The notes below the pieces were generated by a model, which saw only the letters and a list, made by a program, of their open reading frames with translations, was not told the origin of the DNA and made no database searches. From positions 43,871,794 through 43,935,793 of the forward strand of contig NC_133647.1 in NCBI RefSeq assembly GCF_009905375.1: a stretch of 64,000 nucleotides of DNA, given 5' to 3'. Shown one piece after another: positions 11,719 through 24,770 of the stretch (the stretch's first letter is position 1; each line of letters opens with the position of its first letter). This DNA comes from Apium graveolens. Its lineage: Eukaryota > Streptophyta > Magnoliopsida > Apiales > Apiaceae. The translations under genes and the position numbers were made by a program.

Positions 11719-14700
11719 TGTAACACCCCAACTTTAATAAAAGAAAAATATACGAATAATTACAATAGTTAACAAATGGAAATATATACACTGAAACCAA
11801 GATCTTACAGTTTAGGGTTTGGAACAGCCCAATACTATTAACTATTACAACCTGATTTCAATATCGAGTCCTCATACAAAAAGATCACTAATCTACCTGA
11901 GCTCGAATATACGAATCGGCATCACAAGTCTTACGTGCTATCCGCTTGAATCTAACCATATCTGCTAGCTGAAATATCAGGGTGAAAGTAAGTAGTGAGC
12001 CGAATGCTCAACAAGTGCTATAATATATGTAAACAAAAAAAATAACAATGGAAATGAAAGATTCAACCATATAGTGACGAGAGATAAACTTTCAGGGTGA
12101 TGGCATCTTTTATTTGTAACAAAACAATTAGAAACCATTTCTTTATCAAAACCATTTTATGACGCTACGGATTACAGCCGGTGATCAGCCGCGAAGTAAT
12201 CCCGAACCTCGCTGGGTTCTAGAACATTAATGGGATCCCTAGGCAACCTTAAAACCTATAATTTAAAAGCGGAAAGGGCTTGCATCTCAGTCTAGATCCA
12301 CTATCTAAAGAAAACATTTGTCCCCCTTTGGGACTGAAAATCCATTTTTAACTTTTTTTTTGAAAACCGATGCCAAGTGACGGTTAATTTCTTAATCAGT
12401 GAACGTCTTTATCAAGGGTTCTAGATCAACTTCGAAGCACATGGAATAGGTTCAATAAACTTTAAGGCCATGATCAATTAGACTGATAACTTCTCGAATG
12501 GAATTGAAAAGTTTCTATTCACAAGGGGTTTGGTATTTCGGTTTAACAGGGTTATTGGATAGTATAAAGGAACTAAGTCAAACTAGGTTCAATGTAGTGG
12601 TTCCAGATAAGACATAGGTATTTAAAAATATAAAGAAGGTGAGTATCAGTTCAAAGTATAATATGGTCTCATGATTTAAAGGTAAGAACAGAGTTATCAA
12701 GCATATATGAATAACTTTGAGGAATAACTGACTATTAGATGTCAAGATAAGGTTACTAAATACAACTTATACATGGTTAAGCATCACAGTTAATTTGGTA
12801 TACTAGCATGGTATGACTTTTAAATTACTTGCATAGCATTCTCCAAGTAAAGTTAAACTACTTGCAATAGATACTTGATGGTTCATGGCATTTGCATGTA
12901 ATACGAAAGATAGATTTAAAACCACTTGGGTCATGAATACATGTATATCAAGGTGAATTAGAATACTCGCATCATATATAAAAGCTAGGTTAACACACAC
13001 TTGCAGTGTAAACACAAAAAGATAGGTTGAAACACTTGCCTTGAGAAAGGCATGACTTGACTGGCAGGTGGGAGCAACTGAGAGCTTTACTCGACTTTAA
13101 TGGCAAGTTTACCCTTGTCTTGAGAGCCTACACAAAATATTAATAACCTCATTATAATATATTCTCACCAACTTAACCTATTTATAAACCGAAAGTAAGC
13201 ACATTGGCACTTAGGCCTATATACATATACATGCTTACAATTATCTTATAAGCATACTAGATCACATAGCCACATATGCTCACATAACACATTAAAATAT
13301 ATAATAATACATCAACACACTATATTGCATTACTAAGCTTGGATGATCTCACTCCACTTACTCAAGTCACTTAGTTATGCTAAACTAGTCAAAACTCCTA
13401 ATATTGACCTCGAAACTCGAAGTGCCTTTTCTAAACAATCAGGTTCCTATTGACCCTGACCTAGGCCCTACACTCTATTGACCTTATAGTATCCTAAAAC
13501 TATGATGGTCAATCTAGGCCTCACTCATTAGTGCTCTAAAATTAAATGATATGTGAATGTGCTCATTATAGTAATTTCAGGATGACACCAATGGGTTTAT
13601 GAGAATAATTGACACCCTTACTCCTCAAGTTTACCTCCCAAAATTCTACACTAGACTCTTCTGATCATAAGGTAACTCCCAAACTTGGTGTGACTCAAAG
13701 GGCTAGCTTGGGCCTACCTAGGCCTAAGCTTAAAGTCCAAGGTTCTCCTGTTTTCCAAACAAAAAAGTGTCATGTTTTGCACTAACTTGCGACACATGAT
13801 TCTAACTCAATTCCTATAAACTTTGGCTGGAACAACACCTATGACACTCCCTCTAACTAAGTTCAATCAAGGCCCAGTGAGGGCCTACCCATGACATGGT
13901 CAAAACTCCTCATTTCTAGGTTGTAGCAAAATTGTTCCCTGTTGGACAGATTTAGTGTTCCCACTCGTGCACCTAGCGAAACAACCTACAAACCTCTAAC
14001 AAACATCTGGAAACTGAAGTATACCCCTAATACTAGATTCTGGTGACTTGGGCCTCAAAGTGCATTACAATGACAAGGTCAAATCTCACCCTAAACCTCA
14101 TGTTACTAAACTGAAAATTTGCAGAATTTAATGTACCCTTTCCACTATGATTTCCCACTTGACAAACCAAACCAAACATCAACCAAAACCCAAACTAACC
14201 CTCAACCAAGGTAACATACTGAACTAACACTCCCACACACAATATTGGCTTAGTAGAGATCATCCATACCTAGAGTGCAATATAGCAAAACTAGAGTCAA
14301 AATAATATACTAATTACAAGTCATCTCAATTTCGAAAATAACAACTTAAATCCTTCATATATATACATATACGAATCAAAAATATATAACAAGGAGAACA
14401 TATCATAATTAATATCCTAACTTAACTGAAATTAGAGATTATTAACAAAAATCAATCCAAATAATCAAGAACTTTCGAAAATAATGAGTTGAACCTATGC
14501 ATGATTTTGAACTTACAGGCCAAAAACAATATAGTTTCCATATAAATTTCATCATTGAATCAACATGCAATCCTAGCATTAACCATAACTAATATGATAA
14601 CTTAGCATGCAAAGAGTTTTATGAAGTTTTTATTTCCAAAACCAAGCTATTATCACATAAACACACAAAAATCAACAAGGCAACAAGAACACCATCCATT

Positions 14701-15693
14701 CGGCTCCTAACATATCATGGACGAATGGATTAGGGTGAAAACAACATTTGCATGAGTGTGACACACTCGTGTCTAGCCATTCTCAACCCTATGATAATAT
14801 ATCTCATGGTGAAAGCCTTAGATTCACAAGAATCAAGGGTGTTCACTTTGAGTTTAACAAAACACTACCATGCAAGATCAAAACATAGATTTTTCACCCT
14901 AAACTCTTTGGATTATTAAAGAACAAGATATGGGAAGTAAGATTACTTAAATGGAAGATGGATGTTTGAATGAAAAATGAAGAAAAAGGGGGGTGGGGGG
15001 CTTCGGCCGAGAGTGAAGGCCGAGAGAGTGAGAGGGCCGAGAGAGGGAGAAGAGGGAGGTGAGAGTGGAGTGGAGTAAAGTGAGAGTGAGGTGAGAATTA
15101 TGACAACTTGTCCTTAGTTTTATGGTTTTAATTTGATTAAAATGTGAGCAGAATTGAGAATTGACAAAAGTAACCCTCAAGCAAGCTTGGAACAATTTTG
15201 AAGGCAAGGGTAAAGAAGTAACTTGGCTAGTGAAGTAGTAGTTAGTGGGGTTGGAATTTCCAAATTTGCCCTTATCTTGAATATGGAGCAAAATGCATAC
15301 ATGGGCAACTAAGTAAATTGCAAATTAAAAATCAACTAATTTATAGAAAACAATTGCTATAAAAATAAATACATTTCCATAAATCATAAAATTAAATATT
15401 ATAAAATAACTTATGATTTTAGAAATTTAATGATATAAAATTTGAAAATTTGTTGTTAAAAGATTTTAAAAATCGATTTTTCATATAGAATAAAATACTT
15501 TTGATTATCATTAAAAAATACTAAATAATAAGATTTTCCTTTCAATTTTTTTTATATAAACTAATACATTAAACACTTAATTTATAGGCACTCAACATAT
15601 AGATCACCTATATTTATAATTCCATACAATTTAAATCTCAATTATAAACACACAATTATATATAGATAAGGTTTAGAAATACCGGTCGTAACA
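11719..15693 (-). repeat. Gypsy-1 5' LTR
   Basis: It starts TGTAACACCCC, ends CGTAACA and is followed by the target duplication GTTGT. At 3,975 bp it lacks the solo LTR and MITE found in its partner and keeps about 700 bp (13228..13924) that the partner has lost. No coding content; ORFs at 12803..13015 and 14947..15291 are chance. Confidence 0.92.
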
Positions 15694-16786
15694 GTTGTAC
15701 TTTTCCTGTCTATTTTACAACTTGCATAATCTGCATCTGAATAACCAGTTAGATCAAAACCAGAATCTCTAGGGTACCAAATGCCAAGTTTTGGCGTTCC
15801 CTTGAGATATCTGAAAATTCTCTTAATAGCCACTAGGTGAGATTCTCTAGGATCAACCTGAAATCTAGCACAAAGACAAGTAGAAAATATTATATCTAGC
15901 CTACTAGCTGTTAAGTACAGAAGTGAGCCAACCATGCCCCTATAACTTGAAATATCCACAGATTTTCAGTAGTGTTTAATTCAAGATTAGTTGCATTGGC
16001 CATGGGAGTTTTTACAGATGTGCAATCCATTAGATCAAATTTCTTTAAAAGATCATGAATGTATTTAGTTTGACTAATGAATATTCCATCACTAACTTGC
16101 TTAACTTGTAAACCAAGAAAGTAAGTTAGTTCTCCCATTATGCTCATTTCATACTTACTTTGCATCAGTTTGGAAAACTTTTTACAAAGTTTTTCATCTA
16201 TAGAGCCAAATATAATATCATCTACATAAATTTGAACAAGTATACTAGAGACATTAATATTTCTAAAGAATAAAGTTTTATCCACAGTACCTCTTGTAAA
16301 GTGATTTTCCAAAAGGAACTTTGATAAAGTGTCATAAAAGGCTCTAGGTGCTTGCTTCAGTCCATATAGTGCTTTCAAAAGATAGTAGACATGATTTGGG
16401 AAATTTGGATCTTCAAAACCAGGAGGCTGGCTGACATAGACTTCCTCCTCCAAATCTCCATTTAGAAAAGCACTTTTGATATCCATTTGATAGACCTTGA
16501 AATTGGCATGGGCTGCATAGGCTAAGAAAATTCTGATGGCTTCAAGTCTTGCAACAAGAGCAAAAGTTTCATCAAAATCTATTTTTTCTTGTTGACAATA
16601 GCCCTTAGCAACCAATCTAGCTTTGTTCCCGACCACTATGCCATTTTCATCCATCTTGTTTCTGAATACCCATTTGGTGTCAATTGGATTCTTTCCTTTA
16701 GGCTTGGGTACCAGCTTCCATACTTTATTCCTTTCAAATTGGTTTAGCTCCTCGTCCATAGCTAAAATCCAATCAGGTTCCAACAA
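15694..16786 (-). pseudogene. Copia-1 reverse transcriptase and start of RNase H
   Basis: The main frame (15911..16786) has the copia RT signature blocks [66 protein letters not shown] and the active site [10 protein letters not shown] frameshift near 15950 leads to [15 protein letters not shown] and [16 protein letters not shown] of RNase H, which stop at the Gypsy-1 insertion and resume at 1058..645. APVARLEA reads ALVARLEA here. The enzyme would make element cDNA; it is dead in this copy. Confidence 0.92.
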
Positions 16787-17403
16787 AGCTTCTTTTACCT
16801 TCTTTGGTTCTTTCTTAGATAGAAAGCTACTATATAGACATTCTTCTTGAGTTGCTTTCCTTGTTTGAACACTAGAAGATACATCACCAATGATGAGCTC
16901 AAAGGGGTGATCTTTTGTCCATTTCCTTTGTTGAGGTAGAATAGCTCTAGATGAAGAGGCCTCATTGTTGTTTTGATGTGTAACTAAGTTTTGATTATTA
17001 GAAACTCCCCCTAAGTTTATGGATCTTTGATTTGAGAAAGGGGAACTTTCTGTAAGTGATCTATTCTGACTTTCAGCTTCTTTTGATGACCCGGCAGATG
17101 GTGCATTTTGAGTTCCGACGGATGAAGCTGATTGTCTCCCGACGGATAAAGCAGATTTTCTCCCGATAGATGAAGCATTTTACAACTCGATAGATGTTGA
17201 ATTTTGTGCTTCATTGGTAGTAGATTTTTCTGCATTATCCTTTGATACCGTTTCTTGATCACTTTCATCATCACTGTCATCACTAATCATCTCCACATTG
17301 TCAAATTTGAGGCTCTCATGGTAATCTCCATCTTGCAGTCCTTCAATCTTCTTATCATCAAACACAACATTTATTGATTCCATAACAATGTTGGTTCTGA
17401 CAT
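16787..17403 (-). pseudogene. Copia-1 integrase/RT linker
   Basis: A low-complexity acidic and Ser-rich linker follows MESINVVFDDKK (17383). The likely true frame reads SALSVGRQ and SASSVGTQ through two CGACGGAT motifs (17116..17123, 17140..17147), with a degraded third copy near 17160. A stop after STSIEL breaks it. In copia elements this stretch is a variable spacer with no known activity. Confidence 0.7.
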
Positions 17404-18618
17404 TTATTTACCAACAGCATATCCAATAAAAATTCCTTCATCTGCTTTAGCATCAAACTTTCCATTTTGATCGGTTTGATTTCTCAAGATATAACATTTG
17501 CAGCCAAAGACATGAAGGAAATTTAGAGTTGGCTTCTTGTTCTTGAACAATTGGTAGGGTGTCATACACTTTGCTTGATTAACCAAAGAAATATTCTGAG
17601 TGTAGCATGCAGTATTTACAGCTTCAGCCCAGAAGTATGTCGGTAACTTTGATTCTTCAAGCATTGTCCTTGCAGCTTCAATAAATGATCTGTTCTTTAT
17701 TTCCACTACTCCATTTTGTTGTGGAGTTCTTGCTGCTGAAAACTCATGCATAATCCCATTCTCTTCACAAAATGCTCTCATAACAGAATTCTTGAATTCA
17801 GTTTCATTGTCACTCCTGATTCTTCTAACTTTAAAATCAAGATGATTGTTGACTTGCCTTATGTGATTGATGATGATTTCACTAGCCTCATCTTTAGACT
17901 TTAGGAAATATGTCCAAGAGAACTTTGAGAAATCATCTACAATTATTAGGCAAAATCTTTTCCTTGAGATTGATAACACATTGACTGGTCCAAATAGATC
18001 CATGTGTAGCAATTGTAAAGGTTCTTCAATTGTTGAATCAAGCTTCTTTCTGAATGATGCTTTGATCTGCTTCCCTTTTTGGCAGGCATTACACAGTCCA
18101 TCCTTAGAAAACTCCACTTGAGGAATGCCTTTAAACAGTTCTTTCTTGACAAGCTCATATATGGTCTTGAAGTTTAGATGGGATAGCTTCTTGTGCCACA
18201 GCCAACTTTCATCTTGACTTGCTTTACTGAGAAGGCAAGTAACAGATTCTGCATTTGATGAGTTGAAGTCAGCTAGATACATATTTCCTTTTCTCACTCC
18301 AGTGAGAACCACTTTGCTGCTTCTTTTGTTTGTCACAACACAGGCTTCTGAATTGAAGGTTACTAAATTGCCTTTATCAAAAAGTTAGTTGATACTCAAC
18401 AAATTGTGCTTGAGACCATCCATTAAGGCAACCTCTTCAATAATGACATTGTCTTTAGAAATCAAGCCATATCCCACAGTATAACCCTTGTTGTCATCTC
18501 CAAAAGTAATACTTGGGCCAACTCTCTCCTTGAACTCTGTGAGCAGGGTAGAATCTCCAGTCATGTGTCTTGAAGAACCACTATCCAAGTACCACAGATT
18601 CTTTCTGTTTCCCTGCAC
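17404..18618 (-). pseudogene. Copia-1 protease and integrase
   Basis: Protease motif YLDSGSSRHMTGD begins at about residue 9 of the 18385..18618 frame, after QGNRKN. A frame break near 18380 leads to GAG-pre-integrase (WLWHKKLSHLNF ... CNACQKGKQ, zinc-binding HHCC) and the integrase core, with D in LHMDLFGPV, D in RSDNETEFKN and E in QNGVVEIKNRSF. Two expected residues are changed: SDNGTEF reads SDNETEF and VERKNR reads VEIKNR. It would process the polyprotein and integrate cDNA. Broken by frameshifts at both ends. Confidence 0.9.
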
Positions 18619-21026
18619 ACATCAAAATCAAATCAAGTTGATTTTGGTACCCAAGTTTCCTTGGGTCCTTCCTTGTTAGCTTTCTTGTTTTGTTTTTTAG
18701 GTTTGATCTCATTTGACTTGGGGATATCAAATTCATCCTTAGTCATCTGAGTTGGACCTTTGAAACTAGTCATTAAAACAGAATTATCATGCATTGATTA
18801 ACAGGAAAAGGCATGTTGTTTGTAAACATGTTATTCCAGTAAGGCATGCTAAATGGCATTTAAGGCATACTAAATGCATCATAATAAGGATTAGGTGCAA
18901 ATGGCATATTAGCAAATTATGCATTCATATTTTGTGCAGACATAACATTCATAGGCATAGAAGGCATGGCATTCATGTTGGGAAAAAAAGATGGTACATA
19001 TATAGGAGTAGGCATAACATGTTTGTAATTAACAGGCAGATGATTAACACTACCACACTTAACACAGATTTTTCTTGGAGCATATTTATCAGGTGTGTAG
19101 TTGTTATGTTTGTTAATCCCTACTTTCCCATTTCTATTATTTTTCTTTTTAGGTTCTGTTTTAACCTCAATCTTTTCTAATCTGTCATTCAATTGCCTGA
19201 TAGATAAATGACCAACATTCACTTTCTTCTCCTTCTTCACTTGACTTAATTCTCCTGGAACAAAGTTTTTGGAAACTGATCCATACTTTTCATTTAACTT
19301 GTCAAGTTTGGCTTTGCTCACAGGTTTGCTCACAGCCGACGGATGAGGATTTGTGTCACTCGACGGATAATCCTTTTGATTATCCGATGGATGACTCTCA
19401 TCATCCGTCGAGTCCGCATCTATTAGCAATCCTTCAACCAAATTGGATTCCAGCTTCTCCTTACTCTTTTCTAGGCTGCATCACAAAAGGACTCAATACC
19501 TTGAACTTTGGTGATTTGAGCATGAACATCTCTAGATGATTTCCATGCCTTAATCACCTCTTGTTCTCGTTCAAGTTGCTTCTTCAAAATCTCTTCTTTC
19601 TTCAAGGACTCAATTAATTCCTCCTTAGCAATCTTACATCGTATTCTCAATTTCTCAAATTCAATAAACTGAGACTCTAGCACATTATTCCTCTCACTTA
19701 AAAATAGATTGTTTTCTTTGATTTTAGCATTTTCCTTAGTAAGAGACTTAAGTATAATACGCAAATGATATAATTCTGTAGACATGTCATTAATTGCATC
19801 ATTACACTCAACTTTAGATAAATGTGCTAGGTTAGTGGTGATTACCTGATTACTTGAAGAACTTATTTCTGTTTCATCAGACTTGGTCATTAGGGCTAGA
19901 TTGACATAGCTGACATCTTCATCCTCATCCAAACCATCTACTGCCCAATCATTTTCTTGTGTAATGAAAGCCATTTCCTTTTGTTTGAGCAACTCAAATA
20001 CTTCTATTTATAATCCACAGGCTCAAATTTCTTCTTGCTGGAATCTGACTTTCTACACTCACTGGAAAAATGCCATGCCAAGCCATATTTGAAACAATTG
20101 AATTTTGATTTATCCACCATATTTCTATTTGGCTTAGCTGCTCCAAAGTTCTTCTTGAACTTTAGCTTGGAAAATCTTCTGGAAAGGAATGCAAGATGTT
20201 CATCAATATCATCCATATCATCTTGGCTCAAAGAATGTTCATTTTCAACTACCAGCCCCTTGCCCTTGTTTTCACAGACCTTTGTAGTAGACTCAACAAC
20301 TTCTATCTTCACTTCCTTCTCCTTTTCCAACTCAGCAACCAGTGCTATGGACCTTCCTTTCTTCTTTCCTTTCTCCATCCTCTCATCTTGCTCTATTTCA
20401 AGCTCATAAGTTTTCAGGATGCCATTTAGTCTCTCCAAGGTAAACTCCTTGTAATCCTGGGAATTTCTCAGTGAGACTGTCACTGGTTTCCATTCCTTTG
20501 GAAGAGATCTAAAGAACTTGAGATTGGAGTCTTTTGTCTGCTAAACTCTTCCATGCAACTTCAGAGCATTTAGTAGCTTTTGAAACCTACTAAATATGTC
20601 AGTGAGAGTTTCACTGTATTCACAATGAAAATGCTCATATTGCTGAATTAGTAGTTGCATCTTATTTTCATTAACTTGCTCAGTACCATCACAGATAATT
20701 TGGATGGTGTCCCAAACCTCCTTGGCTGTTTTGCAATTGATGATGTTGTCAAACATGTCACCATCAACTCCATTGAATAAAATATTAATGGTCTTTTTGT
20801 CCTTCCTGACTTGTTCACAATCAGGATCTGACCATTCATGCCTAGGCTTGGGGACTGAAGGCTCATTGCCAGTAGCAGCTCTTATTGAAACATGAGGATC
20901 CCTCTCTATGCAATCAACATAGGCCTCATCTTGAGAAAGAAGATGTAGATGCATCTTCACGTTCCAGTGATGATAATTGTCTTTATCCAGAAATGGAATT
21001 TTGACTCCAACATCCTTCTTGTTCAT
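18619..21026 (-). pseudogene. Copia-1 Gag
   Basis: It starts MNKKDVGVKIPFLDKDNYHHW at 21026, the usual copia Gag opening (binding-free Y-x-x-W block). A TAG at 20543..20541 follows LKLHGRV; the same frame resumes at 20483 (NSQDYKEFTLERLNGIL). A frameshift near 20000 leads to a long charged coiled-coil segment (19471..19992) and another near 19450 to 18917..19441. The CCHC knuckles are damaged: CFKYGLAWHFSSEC lost its second Cys and CVKCGSVNHLPVNY its last. The 19337..19410 part contains a cluster of Copia-1 motifs. Would form the particle; dead. Confidence 0.88.
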
Positions 21027-21074
21027 CTTCCTATTTTGTTGTTATCTTTAAACTCTTTGTACTTCAAGAGCTTA

Positions 21075-21085
21075 CTCTGATACCA
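21075..21085 (-). other. Copia-1 primer binding site (tRNA-iMet)
   Basis: The minus strand reads TGGTATCAGAG two bases inside the 5' LTR boundary at 21088. Confidence 0.9.
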
Positions 21086-21087
21086 AT

Positions 21088-21479
21088 TGTTATTCCCTAA
21101 CAATAAAATAAGAATTAAAGAAGGGGGGGTTGAATGTAATTCTGGCTTCTTTTTGGGATTTATGAAAAATGGTTCTAACTCAATTTATATCTAACTGTTT
21201 GATTTGCAAAGTACGGAATACAGAGTTAAGTTATTCAAATATAAAGTAATAAAAACTCAGGTCTTTAAAATTTTCTGGTGGATTTGAATGTATCCACCAG
21301 ATATATATATATATATATATATATATCAAGAGAAACCTGTGAAGCTTGAATAGCTCATAGCTACTTTACAAGTGAACAAACAAACTACAGAGAAATTCTA
21401 CAGAATACAGCTTACAAATGTTTCTCTGCTAAAAATGTGTTTGATTAGTTAGTTTGTTCTACTAGCTACACTTGGTTTA
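21088..21479 (-). repeat. Copia-1 5' LTR, right-hand (U5) part
   Basis: It begins TGTTATTCCC and is similar to the start of the Copia-4 LTR (58702). It is cut at 21479 by Gypsy-2 and resumes at 34024. Together the two parts make about 1,042 bp, close to the 1,055 bp of the Copia-4 LTR. Confidence 0.9.
21301..21326. repeat. (AT)13 microsatellite
   Basis: Thirteen AT units inside the Copia-1 LTR. A shorter TA run lies at a comparable place in the Copia-4 LTR (about 58848). Confidence 0.95.
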
Positions 21480-24400
21480 TGTGGCGCCCTCCAAACCCGG
21501 GTCAGAAGTTTGGGGTCCACACACACACACCTTATTAACAACCTGCTTATAACAATGATAAAGATAATAATAATGATATGCAGTGACCCTACTTACCAAT
21601 TACCATGGACCGCAACAGGTTAAAGTATGCACACAAGCCACCCACACTTACTTATATTACAAACCGTTCAAATCCCAACTATCCAAACTCAGAACTGAGT
21701 ATTAAACATTATTACAAACTTTTACAAACTTAAATTATTCCAAAAGAAGCCTACTAGCTCAACTCAATCAACCTAAACCCCTAGCTCTCGCGCTGGACTG
21801 GGGATCCTCGGTACCAACCAGTTCCTTCTTAACTGGAAAAGAACATAAACAACATCGCACAAATGAGCTAACTAGCTCAGCAAGTCACAATGACAAAACT
21901 GAGAATAATGATCATCAGGTAAATATGGTTATGATATCAAGTGAACAATGGATTATGATTTAGAATTGGATATTATATTTTCATTTTAAAAACCAAGGTT
22001 AGGCTACTGATCAGTCACGCACTAACCCCGAGTAAAGCACACAGCACTGCTCTAACTACTGGATCCAAAACACACATTGGCCTAACTTGACCATTATATG
22101 GTCTGACCACGAATCTGGCCCACAATTTTATAAAAACAATCCAATTCTACCATAATAACAGAATAAGCAGTAATAAACAATAAAAAGGATCATTAACAAC
22201 ATTGGACGTTCAATAATGAAAATGGTTTCAATCTACATAAAGATCAATATGGCATTTCCAAAGCTTGGTTGCTAGGTAGTGAAAGAATTGGATAACAAAA
22301 GAATCAGTGTTTAAGGGGTTCAAGGATTTGGTCTTTCAAAGCATAAGATACAAAGTGTGTAAGCAATCTGGTTCAGTGTTTGATAATTAGTTTGTATGTA
22401 TTTGTGGAGTAGTATCGTATATTTGAGGTTCGTATTTGGGGATACAACAATCAATGGTTTAGAAAGAATCAGGTTTACAGCTCCAGATCAATAACTGGAA
22501 TCAGGGTTTAGGGTTCAGTGCTTCAAAGCACTTGCAATATAAAACAGGACTATCAATCACTATAATATCTCGAGAAAGTTCAGAACACTTGCCTGGTACT
22601 AGCTTACTATACTGCACTTGCTCTCAATCACCACTGTCTTACTCCTTGACTATCTGTTTCCCTTTCCTACGCCTTGCCTCTTCTGCTCACATATCATAAG
22701 CATCTATTAATATTCAACGCATACGATTCGATTCAACACATACTTCTATCTACCCTTCGTTTCACCCAAATCCGATTAACGGATTGAAAGTTACGCAATA
22801 AACAAGTAAACATCGAATATATAGCCCGCAAGTTAACCAACAAGTCACATATAACACATAACACGTCACATAATCAATGATATATCATTTATAAAGAAGT
22901 CTCGGGTCATAAATAGGCTTTCAGATATTTAAAATGATTTTTAAAACATTTTTCGGAATTAAAACAGATCGTTGAATCAATTTCGGAATTTTTAAATCAT
23001 TTTTAAATAATTAAATCTAATTAAATAATTAATTAAAATCAATTAATAATTAAATAAATCAATTAATCAATTAATTTTCGAAAATTGACTAATTAATCAA
23101 TTAAAAATTAACTGAAATTAATTAACTAATTAATTCAGATTTATTTTTGAATTAAATATAATTTTTGGAATTAAAATAATAATTTTTGGAATTTTCAGAA
23201 ATTAAAATCGAATTTTTATAATTAAAATAAATAGGAAATATGATTTTTAAATAATTTATAAACGGGAATCCAAAAGTCCAGGGGCCTGTTTGCAATTTTG
23301 CAAACCCCGCCATCGACTCGCCGGAGTGTGGCCGGACAACACGATTCCGGCCACCTCAGGCCACCAAACTGTCCAGAATTTTTCTACACATTACCAGGAA
23401 CTTATTTATGCAATCAAAACACATCAATCATCCCTGTCCTGGCCGAAAATTGGCCAAGAACATCGCCGGTTTCCGGCGAAACATCGAAAACTTAAAAGCA
23501 CAACTCCCTACGATTCAAGCATCCTCTGTTAACGAGCTATATACCAATCGATTGTAAATTTCATAAGGAACATAATCCACTATAAATCAACAGCTAATAA
23601 CCCCTAAATCCAAAAGCCCCAAATTTCAATTGAAAATATTCATATGAGTTATAAACCCTAATTTTAAAATTCGAGAATTAAACCCACTTTTGAGCATGTT
23701 ATTGAACTCCAAATCAGACGTATGACATATGAAAATCATCAGGAAAACAAGCTCTACAACATGCAAGCATCAAATCATACAAACAATCATCCGAACAAAA
23801 ATTTATATTTTTAATAAAATTAATTCAAAAATAAATAATTTTTCAGAATATAAACCTTAATTTCTGCAGTGATTTGGAACACAGAATTTGATAGAACACC
23901 TCAAGACCTTCGTTTTGAGTACTCGAGCTTTTCAAACGGACTCCGGTAAGACCTCTGATTGTTGGTTTGATTCTCAGAAAGGTTTATGAATTTAGGGTTT
24001 TTCTTTGGAAAATTATATATTAGCTGACTGCAAATGATTTTGATACGAAATAAAATACGGTAAAAGGCTATTTATAATTACGGAAAATTAGTATCCCGTT
24101 GGAATATTCCGGATATAAAATGGTACGTTTATTTATAAAAACTGATCCAAACGGTATCGGTTTTCGGGACAATTATCCAAATCAGTACAATTTGTACTAC
24201 AGTCTTGGTCTCAGCGCCTGGTTACACGTACTACGAGGTGATAATTGGGATAGTTTAATAAAAAGCTCCTGTTTATCAAAAATACGAGTTTTATTGATTT
24301 ACTGAAACGAATATTGTATCGAAAATATTGCGGCGGGACCTGCGCAGGACAAACCGTACGCCGGATCGAAAAAGTAGAAACATGGAATATGCTCGGAATA

Positions 24401-24755
24401 TTACAATTAGGTTAGGAAGGAGTTCTCGGAAGAGTTTCGGGTTCCAAAAATGTAATAACGGATGACGTCGGTTGGTTCCCGTTTTTATAAAATAGATTTT
24501 AAATACCCGGAAAAAGATTCTATAAATTTCATATGATTCTGATAAATTCATACATCAACATAAAAATAATTAGGAAGATATGACAAATATCTATATTTTA
24601 TTTTGGACATATAAAAATTAAAATACTCAATTAATAATATTTTAAACATCCAAACACATTTAACACTTAACAAATAATTCACAGAATAGATACTGAACAC
24701 ATATATTAATTATTTATTAGCAAAAATAATTACACGATATATCCCAGATGTTACA
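21480..24755 (-). repeat. Gypsy-2 3' LTR
   Basis: 3,276 bp. It lacks about 110 bp present at 32118..32230 of the 5' LTR and about 50 bp present at 32519..32570. The centre (22970..23240) is an AT-rich AATTAATT tract. No coding content. Confidence 0.93.
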
Positions 24756-24770
24756 TCATTCCCCCCTTAA
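24756..24770 (-). other. Gypsy-2 polypurine tract
   Basis: The minus strand reads AAGGGGGGAATGA directly against the LTR. The pol frame runs through it, and its TGA stop is the last three bases before the LTR. Confidence 0.85.

Larger units (their letters stand above)
1059..15693 (-). mobile_element. Gypsy-1: Tekay/Del-like Ty3/gypsy chromovirus, full length but broken
   Basis: The 5-bp target duplication GTTGT lies at 1054..1058 and 15694..15698 and exactly interrupts the Copia-1 RNase H. Long LTRs (1059..6247 and 11719..15693) both begin TG and end CA. Between them on the minus strand are an iMet primer site, a pre-gag ORF, gag, protease, RT/RNase H, integrase and a chromodomain, then a polypurine tract. 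Domain order (integrase after RT) is Ty3/gypsy. The chromodomain and multi-kb LTRs suggest the Tekay/Del lineage. Many stops and frameshifts, and an LTR pair that differs by several percent by eye, make it an old, dead insertion. Confidence 0.92.

Noticed and set aside
20035..20409. Plus-strand ORFs opposite Copia-1 gag and similar opposite other coding parts
   Set aside because: Antisense shadows of the retrotransposon proteins.
22502..22525. Telomere-like GGGTTTAGGGTTCAG in Gypsy-2 LTRs
   Set aside because: Fewer than two full TTTAGGG units, present in each LTR copy at the same place; not a telomeric array.
23290..23532. ORFs shared by Gypsy-2 LTRs (23290..23532, 32522..32845 and neighbours)
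   Set aside because: Repeated only because the LTRs are repeated; the frames differ in length between copies and show no domain.
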